Shown here: piece by piece, positions 1-11,100 of the stretch | How positions within the stretch are numbered: position 1 is the first letter of the stretch | Layout: every line of letters starts with the position of its first letter | From: Chamaecrista fasciculata | Lineage: Eukaryota; Streptophyta; Magnoliopsida; Fabales; Fabaceae | DNA: 64,000 bases | Direction of reading: 5' to 3' | NCBI GenBank assembly: GCA_003254925.1 | Contig: QANZ01008186.1 | Location: 7,218-71,217, forward strand | Notes under the pieces: generated by a model | The model's input: only the letters and a program-made list of their open reading frames with translations | Told to the model about the DNA's origin: nothing | Databases searched by the model: none | Position numbers and translations under genes: made by a program

Positions 1-207
1 TTTTTTTTTTTTTTTTTTTTTCTGAACTTGACTAAATTTATACTACTTGGTTCTTGAATTTGTACTTTTTTGGTTCCTGAATTTGATCTAGGGACCAAAT
101 CGTTGACAATTGCAATAATTCAGGGACTGAGTAGTATATTTTGATTATTCGGGGACTGATTTGTTGACTCGGTGTAAATTCAGGGACCAAATAGTAGGTT
201 TTCTCTT
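1..207. repeat. Foldback repeat cut by window edge
   Basis: After a 20-base T run, the sequence alternates lines such as 'ggttcctgaatttg' and 'cagggaccaaat', typical of the arms of a self-complementary element. A related copy lies at about 57290-57640. The left end is outside the window, so no target duplication can be checked. No coding content is seen. Confidence 0.5.
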
Positions 208-408
208 AAAAGTTTGCATCCAATAAATAAAGATTGTCTGCATTCTAGCATAGTTACATATAATTGGAACTAATTCTAAAACAAGTTGCATGACCTAATT
301 GAAATGAATAGTAGCCAAGCCTTTATTTCACTTGCTTCAAATACGGAAATGATATGTTCACACAGCCATTCTCACTTCTATTCACATTATTTATCATGAT
401 TCAATATA

Positions 409-802
409 GGCTAAACTGCAAATTTGGTCCCATATCTTTTGCTCAGTTCTCAATTTGGCCCCATATCTTTTTTTTTTGCACTTTTAGTCCCATATCTTTG
501 GGTCAGGTCCCAATTTGGTCCCATATTTTTTTTTGTTGCAGATTTGGTCTCATATCTTTGGGTTAACTACATAATTGGTCATATATCTTTGGGTCAAGTT
601 TAGAAGTTGTGCCATGTCTTTACAAATTGCAAAGATATGGAACTAATTCTGCAACTTGACTAAAAGATATGAGACCAAAAATGACATTGGACCAAAATTG
701 GGACCTTTTGCAAAGATATAGGACCGAAACTGCAATAAAAAAAGATACATGACCAAATTGGGAACTGAGCAAAAGATATGGGACCAAATTTACACTTCGA
801 CC
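409..802. mobile_element. MULE-like foldback element, family 1 (copy 1)
   Basis: Arms built from a repeated line containing 'ggtcccatatcttt' on the left and its complement on the right. It is flanked by a perfect 9-bp direct repeat, ttcaatata (400-408 and 803-811). A 9-bp target duplication is the Mutator-superfamily signature. There is no transposase, so it is non-autonomous. Confidence 0.85.
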
Positions 803-1042
803 TTCAATATATGTTTCATAGTAATGCGTTACATTTTGTAATAAATATTTAAATGAGGAAAGGTGTAAACTTGAGAAAATTTGATGGTGTAACTTGTAAG
901 TGACAATAACATGACTCCATGTAGTAGTACTATGTATCTGCATCATCCTATTCATAAAAGCAAGTTGTAACATTAAATTATCATCTAGCATTTATATAAT
1001 TACTAGATTTGAACACTTGGATCAACATCATGTATTTTTAAG

Positions 1043-1918
1043 GGCCAAATTGTACTTTTAGTCCTACATGTTTGAGGTGAATTTCAATACAGTCTTTTAT
1101 CTTTTTTTAATTTGTTGCACAATCGATCCTACATGTTTCCATAATTTTTCACTTTTGGGTCCCAACGACTGGACATAGTCATATTCCTCTTGTTTTAAGT
1201 TCAAATGCTATGAGTCTAGAGCTAAGTGTTGCTTTTGACAAGTCATTTCTTTGTCCAATTAAGGCCATTAGCAAATAAAGTCAAATTGGGCTCCAAAAGT
1301 GGGCCTCTTGTTTCACATTCAAATGAGCGAGGTGAGTCATATCTCTCTCATTTCAAGTCCAATTGCAACAAGTTCGGAGCTACGAAATACTCTTGACGAG
1401 TCTTTTTCTACCCAGTTGAGATAGTTTGCAAATGATGTCAAATCGAGTCCGAAAGAGGGTTTGAGATGAAAAAGTGAAAAATTACAGAAAATTGGTCCCG
1501 AACTCACTTTGGGGGTCTAATTTGACCTTATTTACTAACGATGCCAACTACACAAAAGATATTCATCATCAAGAGTAAATTGTAACTTCAAACTCATTGC
1601 ATTTAGACTTGACATGAGAGAGATATAACCAACTTTTCTCGTTTGACCATGAAGCAAGTAGCTCACTTTTGCGGTCCAATTCGACATTGTTTGTTGAAGA
1701 CCCCAATTGGAGAGAGAAATGACTCATCAAAAGCAACACGTAGTTCCAAACTCGTCCCATTCAAACTTGAAATGAGAGAGATATGGCCACATTCAGTCGT
1801 TGGGTCCAAAATGTGAAACATTATGGAAACATGTAGGACCAATTTTGCAACAAAAAATCATAAAGGACTGGATTGAAATTCACAGCAAATATATAGGACC
1901 AAAAGCATAATTTGGCCA
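1043..1918. mobile_element. MULE-like foldback element, long form
   Basis: The terminal inverted repeat starts ggccaaattgta on the left and ends with the complement cataatttggcc on the right. Flanks atttttaag (1034-1042) and atgtttaag (1919-1927) match at 8 of 9 positions. The interior (about 1180-1790) is itself a rough palindrome with mirrored lines containing 'agagagatat'. No coding content is supported. This and the preceding repeat fill most of the DNA upstream of the first visible permease exon. Confidence 0.7.
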
Positions 1919-2134
1919 ATGTTTAAGATACACCCTAAATGATTTTTTTTTTTTTGAAAGTATTTCTTGATAAGGCTTTTCACAAATGAAAATTAGGCTT
2001 TTCACAAATGAAAATTAGGCTTTTCACTAGTGCAATTTGACCAATAGTTTTGACAAAGTTTTATTTCTATATATTTTTTTTTTGTATATACTCCTATATG
2101 TTTAAGTTTTGACAGTGGCAAAGAAATATCACAG

Positions 2135-5100
2135 GTGGGTGCTGGGATCCTTGCAATTCCTGCAGTTACACAAGAATCAGGTTTTTTAGCTTCTGCAGTT
2201 GTGTGCATCATCTGCTGGGTATTCATGGTAATAGTCCTTGTCAATCATCAATCATGCGTCAATTTTAAATCATATGGTATGATTTAGTATTCACTTTTTA
2301 GGCAATGTATTAGTGAGATAGAAATTTGATGTCTTACTGAAATGGTATCGAAATTTTCTGATGGGAAACCTTGGAAGACTTATTCTAGGAAAAAGAAGAG
2401 AATTATTACTTAGATTTTGTCATTTGACTTATTACTATTTTGTTGTTGGAAGTTGTTAGCTTTTATATTTTTGGGAACTAGCTTGCTTTTATTATTGTCT
2501 TGAGAATTGTTATGTGGCTTTATTATCTTTGACTGAGCTGCACTTATATATGTAGCTCCCCTTTATTTTGAAATCAGACTTGATGATTATAGATTGATAT
2601 TCAGATTTGCTCTCACATCTCCCTCCCTTTCTTTCTCTTCCTCCATTCTTTCTCCCTCATATTCTTGCATTCTTCTAAGTTTTACATCATTTTCCTTTGG
2701 AAAAAATATAACCAACAAAAAAAATGTTCAGTATCTAAATTTCCTCTGCCTCCCCAGCTTAAGAATTCAACACACTCAAAGGGATTACACATGAGAATGT
2801 CTGATGAGACTTCCTGCAGGTTGTGACAGGTTTACTCATTGCCGAAGTTAATGTCAACACCATGTGTGAGCTAGGTTCTGGTGGTGTGTCACTGGTAATT
2901 TTTTATTCTTCTTACTCAGATATGCCAGTAAAGACACTGCTTATCCTAAAATAAAGTTGTTTTTTGCTTCCTAAAAGCAAATAAAGTTGAGCATGTGGTT
3001 GACCTCTGCATCTAAGTTTCCTACTTTAGGTTACATGAAGATTTAGTGAAGGATTCCTTTTATAGAATTATAGATATGCATAAAAAGTTATATAGTGGTT
3101 TTTCACAAACGCAATAACTAAATAGGCAATGTGTCCACTTCTTACAAATGTCATTGTTCTGACATTAATTAGCTTTGGGTTCTATTTATTTAACTGATTA
3201 GTACCTTGGTCTTAATTAATTTCAGGTATCAATGGCAAGGAGAACTTTAGGGACAGCAGGAGTTCAAATTTCTTGGTAGGTTTGTATATCATTTATAAAG
3301 AAATGAATGGTTGTTGGGAAGTTAACATGCAGAAGCAGTTAATACTTCATGGATTAGAAATCACCGTTAGTTGGACAATTAAACCTAATGATTAGCATCA
3401 TTGAATTTCAGCTGCATTAACATCCGATGAAATTGAAAAAAATCATAATTAGATTATGAAGAAACCTAAATTTCCTTGTTTCATCCTGCAATTTCACATT
3501 TTTATATGGATTTATATTTTATTTAAGATACTTTATGTTTGCTTGCATGCCTCAACTCTAAAATTGTCTGAATTCATATCTGATATGCTCTTAGAAAATT
3601 TCGTAAGTTTATATAATAGTTCTAATTTTCTTGCAGTTGGTCATACATCTTCATCCATTATGCCCTCCTTGTTGCTTATGTAGCTCGTTCTTCAGATATA
3701 TTGACAAACTTTCTTGGAATTCCCTTGTATGAGTCACTATTCTACCTTCAAATGTTCCTAAATTTTCCCCAATCCCTCTGGCTCTCTGATCTGTAGTTAT
3801 GTGATCAAACTTTGCTTTTTTGTTCTTAGTAAATTATTCTTGTAAGATGCTGATACCAACATCTTGGTTGCAGATGGGAAAGTGCAACTTTGTTTTCATT
3901 GGTTTTTGGAGGCATATGCTTTTTGGGAAGGTTGGTGTGCCTTTCTTTGAAACTTCCTTACTTTATATTTAGGTCAAAGTGCACCTTTGGTCCCATAACT
4001 TCTTTTGTTGCACTTTTGGTCCTATATCTTTTGCTCAGGTTGTAGATTTAGTCCCATATCACTTTTGGTCCCATATCTTTTGGTCATGTTGCAGAATTGG
4101 TCTCATTTCTTTGCAAAAAGTTTCATCATCTGTCCCACTTGACCCAAAGATATGGGACTAATTCTGCACCTGACCCAAAGACATGAGACCAATTCTGCAA
4201 CCTAACCAAAATATTTAGAACCAATTCTGCAACCTTACCCAAAGATATGAGACCAAAAGTGCAACACCGGACCAAATTTGTAATCTTAGCAAAAGATATG
4301 GGAGAAAAAGTGGAACAAAAAAAGTTATGAGACCAAATTGAGACCTAAGCAAAAGTTATAGGACCAAAAGTGCACTTTGGCCTTATATTTATCTTGTCAT
4401 CATATATCCCTAATTACAAAACAATTGTTGATCCCTTATTACAAAACAATTTTTGAGCTATTGGGTATTTGGCTTACTGAAGAAGTACATTTTTGGCAAT
4501 TTTAAAAATATCTTATTTCCTTATTCTAACATGTGACAGGTTCCCTATAATTAAAATTCAAGAAAACAAACTCTGATTTCATACTGTAATTTTTCATCCC
4601 ATAAATTTGACTGGATAGGTCAATAAACATTCACAATTGAAAATCTTTCGGTTAGACTAATTCAATTGATGGCATATGAAAAAGAACCAAAAGAGAGAAA
4701 GGAGTAGGACCTCTATGAATAAATAAATCTCTTACATTCTATTATTTATTTATTTATTATTTCTAATGGTTTGAAAGCTTACCAAGATTTAAATTTAATC
4801 TGTAGCCAGCGCTTTATTGGTGCAGTTACTGGGATTCTAGTATTTGGAATCATCAGTTCTTTTGCAGCTCTTGTGGTAAGACTTTTGTGACATCTCAGGT
4901 TTTTAGTACATCAATTTCTTTATTTTTTTTTTAATTTTTTGGTTTTTGAAAACATAATAATGAAGAAAGCCAACTTTGGGACTCACTACCCCTAGTTCAT
5001 CCATCTGACAATAAACTCAAATGTCAAAACAGGCTTCGCCTCAATATTACCTCACAGTGCCAAATATAAAACAATATATATCAGTGTATAAACTAGGAGG

Positions 5101-8100
5101 ATACACAGTCTTCATAACCTACTAGTCTCATTACCCCGCGTCTTTGCAACGTCTGCATACCTGCACCTACAAGCCCCTCACGTATGCAGACATCTAAACA
5201 ATGCACACTTGTAGAAATCATGCCGACTCTGCCATAAGTGGCTAAGTGCCACAACAACATACAATCCAAGTGCTCATTGTGAGCCACAAAAACCTACAAA
5301 ATGCATGACACGGGATAATCCATCCCATATGATCATCCAATCACAGGGTATCAATATAATGTGTGTCTGCTTGTATTTGCGCCATCATAGGCTAATCAGA
5401 GATAATCTTTATTGATATGCATGTTCCATGATCATGTGTTATATATATACCTTTCATGTATCCCCGAGCTTAAAACATCATATGAGTCTCATGATATGCT
5501 TGCATGCATTTATTGCACAATCTTTTATGCTAGTATACTGGCCTGCCTTTATTGCACAATCTTGCCTTCCTCACTCAGACCAGAGTTTCAAAGGATTTAG
5601 AGTTTGACTGAGCATCCCCTTGGTCAAAGTTTGTCCATCCAAACTCCATTTCTTTGCCACCCTTGATTTAGACCCAATGAAGGTCCATATCATTATGAGA
5701 ACATGGAGGTTACAAAAGTAAAAGGAAATAGGGTTTCACTCCGTTGATGCTTAAATTTCATGTGTGAGCATTTTATCTTTCATTTGTTTGATAAAAACCG
5801 TTTTCAAGATTAGACCACTAAATGCTTTTGGATGAATAATTTCTTTATATTATGGTGGAGATTAAGTTTTCATTGTTAGACAGTTGCAAGTGGAGATCTG
5901 CACTTGGATGCTCTTTTGGAAGCCAACTTCCAAGCGGCTCCTATGAGTATACCCATTATTGCACTCTCATTTGTATACCAGGTAACATCACTGTTCTGAA
6001 GTCATTGATTGTTGAACAACTTGACATAAGTCTAACACTTTGATAGGCTTATTCAGAATGTGGTACCTGTTCTTTGTACAAATCTTGAAGGGGACTTGTC
6101 AAAAGTAAGGTGACAAATCTCAACCTCATACTTTTCTTTAATGGTTACACTAATCTTTTGATGCCTGGCTTCTTGTTAGTTACATTTAGGTTTTTTTAAT
6201 CATATTTTGGTGAAGGTTTAGGTATGAAATCATCTGTGAAGCTTGATAAATCATGATTCATCTATTAATGCACGCTTTTTATCCAATTACAATTTAACAT
6301 TCTAGCTGCTTCTAAAGGATATGGCAAATTTTTAGGTCATGCAATAGGATTTGTCAAAGTTTTTCTGAATAGCATAAGTCAATTCTAGGCTATTTACTTG
6401 GGGTTAGGTTGCAAGGATTTTCCTTTTGAACCCCTATAGTCTTTTACTGGGATGGGTTATCTTTGAATGAAGTAGATTTAGGGAAGGTGTGTTTAAGTTG
6501 GCCTCAATAGGCAAATACCACTTGACTACAATACCAAAGAAAGGCACCTAGGTTGCACTTGAACAAGTACGAGTACTTGTATGGTACGGGTGCAGGTAGG
6601 AGGTACGGTTAATTTTGAAAATTATGGGATACGGGTACGATAATATTTATTTAAATAAAAAGTTATAAAATATAAATTTATATGATTTTCTTATGAAAGT
6701 ATGAATGTTTTGTTTATTAATCTAAAGAAAATGAAGTTTTAATATAACGAAAATAAAATAAGATAAAAATATTGTGCTATATAACAAAAAAAATATATAA
6801 AAATTTATACTTAATAATATTTTAAAAGTACCCAAAAATATTTATAGAATAGAAGTACCCGGTACGGGTATGGCGCCATTTTTGAAATACCTGTGCTTCT
6901 TAGAAAGGCACTAAATCATAATTTACCTGCCGACCACAACTTATGCTTAATCCAATTTATTGTGAATCAGACTGGCTTACAGGTTCACTCGCTGAACCAG
7001 TTCAAGCCTCAAACATGGGTCTTCAAGAATTCAATTCCTCTTGCCATGTGATTTCATTTATTTCTAGTGTTCATTATATATATTAGGCAAAACACCCTTT
7101 CGTGCCCCTAACGTTTGCGGTGATTTTCAGTTATGCCCCTAACGTTTCATTTGTGTCAGTTGTACCCCCAATGTGAAACGTTAGTTTCAATTATGCCCCC
7201 AATTTCAATCATCCACAAAAAAAACACACCATTTTCGCACGATTTGAGTTCGGTTTTGATCAGATTTCATATGGGTTTTAGTTTTTGGACATCACAAACT
7301 TGATTCCTTGGATCAATTTCAAAGATTAAGCTCAAAATAGCCCAAAATCTGAAGAAATCGGACCCGATGAACCCTAAAAAGGACCAAAACGAAATGCAGC
7401 AAAACGAAGCATTTTTCTCAAAATTTCCATGTGCAAAATGATCCTTAGGAGCCGAAAATGAGTACCCATAAACTCATTTATCAAAACAAACTGAAACGAA
7501 CACGATCTAAGCTCAAAAGTTCCGAAAAACGATACACTAACGAGGGTGGGGAAATAATTGAAACTAACGTTTCACATTGGGGGCACAATTGACACAAATG
7601 AAACGTTAGGGGCATAACTGAAAATCACCGCAAACGTTAGGGGCACGAAAGGGTGTTTTGCCTATATATTATTTGTTATGCTGAAGAAAGAAACTTTTAC
7701 TCAATGCATTTAATTGGTATGAATTATATTTTTAAATTAAAATTTGAAAATTTTATTATAATAGATATTAATATAATAATTTTATGTTATGGTTGTCAAA
7801 TTTAAAATTTAAAATTGTAATATAAAATAAAATAAATATATATTCTTTTCTTTTGATTATCAATGACTTGATATTTTTATTTGATAATATATAATTTTGT
7901 ATTAAAGTTGTTCAAACTTATTTATTTTGATTCAACCGATATTGTGACATGATTTTTTTTTTGGCCTGAATTGTGACATGATTTTTAATTTTCTTATTTT
8001 GATTAATTGTTTATGACTTGCTTAATGTCTTGATAGCTTAGTTTTTAAGGTGATAAGCCGAGTAGACTTAGCTGCAGAACTAGCTCTTTCATATACTGTG

Positions 8101-11100
8101 AGATGGAAATATCAAATATGTGTGTTTAATCAGACCATTTCAATCAATTTTTTAGTGATTTGACAGTTCGATTAGTGATTCAATGACCTATGTCTTTGCT
8201 TGGTTCAATGATTGGTTCTGGTTTAAAGACATTGGCCTAATCCATGTTACTTTGGGATAGAGTGGTCAGTTTCCTCCTGCCATTTTACATTTTCTCGAAA
8301 AGAAAATAAATAGTGAACATTTCTTGGTGAAATATGGTACATAAATGTTATGCCTTACCAGCTTGAACATGGTGGCATACATACCTTAAAGTTAAGAAAA
8401 AACAAGTCTATGATGCTGTCAAATGAACAGACCAAATATTAAATTTCTCCATTTTAATGTCCTGGGTATTTACAGTTTGGTCCCCTAATATCTCCAAAGA
8501 AATTTGACTAAAGCTCTATTATGGTCTCTCACATATTACTATCTTCTCAATTTGGTCCATCATATTTTTCTTCTAAATGTAATTCCTCACAAATTATTTT
8601 GTTATCAATACCAGTCCCTGTATGGCTGTAACCAATATTTAACTAAATTAGTGATATATTATCACCAATTTATGACATTATATCGTTAATCAATGATATG
8701 ATATTTTAACTAACACAAAAATTTTATTTTCTTATTAGCAAAATAAATTTGTAAAAAATCTATAAGTTTTAATACTGAAGACAAAGAAAGTGAGGGGATA
8801 GGATTGACAGTTCTAGAATCAAGGACACGAGAATCGGAACCGTCTGCCAAAGTAACATGAGATGTGGAAGAATATGGTTGGAAGGTGGAGAAAAGGTTTG
8901 GATTACCTGTCATGTGATCTGTAGCTCCTGAATCAATAACCCATTTAGAAGATGATGAAAGTAGGCATTTAGTGGATTTATCTGAATCGACAATAGTTGT
9001 AACATGAGAGTTTACTAACTCTCGATATTGGAGAAATTGAGCATATTCATCCTCAGAAATACAAATAGTTTTATTAGCCATCGAAATAATCTTCTCAAAG
9101 AAGACACCAAATGAGAGCAAATAACTAGTAAGTCCCAAAATCCACCACCAAAACAAACAGAGCAGCAAATCAGCACGTAACTGAAACAGCAAACCAAATG
9201 AGGCACCAAACAATAACCTCAAATAAACAAATGATGGCTGGACAGCAGATTGAAGGCACCAAATGCTAAACGTTGAACTGGACAACTCCACTAACCAAAA
9301 CGAGGCTTCAACCAATAGAACCAAACAAAAAGTGGCTGGAACCTCTGGGTGCTGATCGGAAACCGCCGGAAATAGCCTTCCGACGGCGGCGGAAGAAAGT
9401 GATGACCGGAACAACGAGGAACGCGCCCGCACGCGCCGGCGCGTGAGAAATCTGTGAAATCTTTGCAGAGCGCGTGTGCCTCACGCGCCACCCTGTTGGA
9501 CACCGGACTCCGGAAAACCGCCGATCGGAACGTTCTCTTTCTTCCTATGGTGGTGGTGACACAAACGGATGCCCAGAAAATTTGGGCCCTAACGTGCAGT
9601 GATGATCTGCACACTCAAATATACGCTGCTAGAAGCGTGAAACAGAGAAGATAACAAAACCCTAATTGCTCTGATACCAAGTTAAACAAGACCAGAATAG
9701 ATAATTTTCTGATATTATTTCTTATGCAATATGTACAATATATATACAAGACTAGGAGCTTCCTAACTACCTACATTAAGTGTACCTCCTAACTACCTTC
9801 ATAACTCTTAACAGTATCAAAGAGAGCTAATATTTCAATGTGGTTTTAAGTTTGATTTATGCTGTGTCTCATTCTGGAAACTAAAAGGGTGTTGTGGTTT
9901 TGTCCTTGATTGACTCTTCTGGCTCAAAGATCTTTTAGTGATGGGGAGTGTTCAACTGTTAATAGGAGATTATAATGAGACTATCATGAGTTTTCATTTA
10001 ACAGTTTCAGGCTTTCAGATTTTGAGTTGGAGTGATTTTTGACATAGCACTTGAGGAAATGCTCTGGATGTTATCCATCCTAGTAATTGTCAGTGTCTCT
10101 TTGGAAATTGGTCAAAGAGAAAATTTGGTCCCATATCTTTAGCTGAGTTCTCAATTTGGTCTTGTATCTTTTTTTGTTGCACTCTTAGTCCTAAATCTTT
10201 GCAAAAGGTCCCAATTTGGTCCCATGTATTAGTGAAGTTGTAGAATTGGTCTCATATCTTTGCAAAAGGATCAACCAATTTTGCAATTGACCCAAAGATA
10301 TGGGATCAAATATACAACAAAAATAGATATGGGACCAAATTGGGAACTGAGCAAAAGATATGGGACCAAATTTTCACTTTGACCTTGAAAATTTTAATGC
10401 TTTTGTTTATTGTTTGGATTTTATCTTTCAGGAGTGCAATCGTACTGGGAACTGGTTTACCTCTTGTTTTGTTCCTGACATGGAATGCTGTTATCCTGGG
10501 AAGTCTGAGTAATAATGAAATGGGTCTGGATCCACTAGAACAATTGAGAAATACAAATGGAACAGTTGGAGTAAGTTTATAAATCTTTTAGACATTTTGA
10601 GAAAAAACTACACAAGAGACACCTGAATACTTCGAGATCTGCATTGATGGATTTATTTCTCTTTTTCCTTTTTTTTCCTCTGATGCAAACGATTTGCAGC
10701 CTATAGTTGAGGTGTTCTCATTTCTAGCTATTGCAACATCTTACATTGGATTTGTCTTGGGTTTAGCTGACTTTCTCGCGGACTGTAAGTGTTCTACTTA
10801 TTTACTTATTTTTCCGGGCCAATTATTATTTTCCACCAAGAGCTGATTAATTCATTTGATAATTTATTTTGACCATCCCTTCATATGCTTCAATTTAGCT
10901 ATATATGTCTTGAGTTTGACTAACAAGGGAATTGATATGAATCTTTTTCTTTGGTTCAACTTGAGCAAAATTAGTTTTAGGACTGAGGATTGGATTGTAT
11001 GCATGTCTAAGTGAATTTCCAAGTTCTCAAACTTTCACATGCATTTCTTTTCTTTCTTGGTTTGGAATCTTATCTTTCAAGTTTCAATCTATTTAGTGAG

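Noticed and set aside
354..991. Open frames on both strands within the first repeat
   Set aside because: They are translations of the reiterated foldback lines; no domain, and the element borders with 9-bp duplication explain the sequence.
2117..2134. Upstream AG (gacag) as acceptor of the first permease exon
   Set aside because: It would add residues unlike the family before VGAGILAIP; the AG at 2133-2134 gives phase 0 directly at the conserved motif.
5093..5600. Short open frames in the permease intron
   Set aside because: No recognisable protein, and they lie within an intron with repeat-like sequence.
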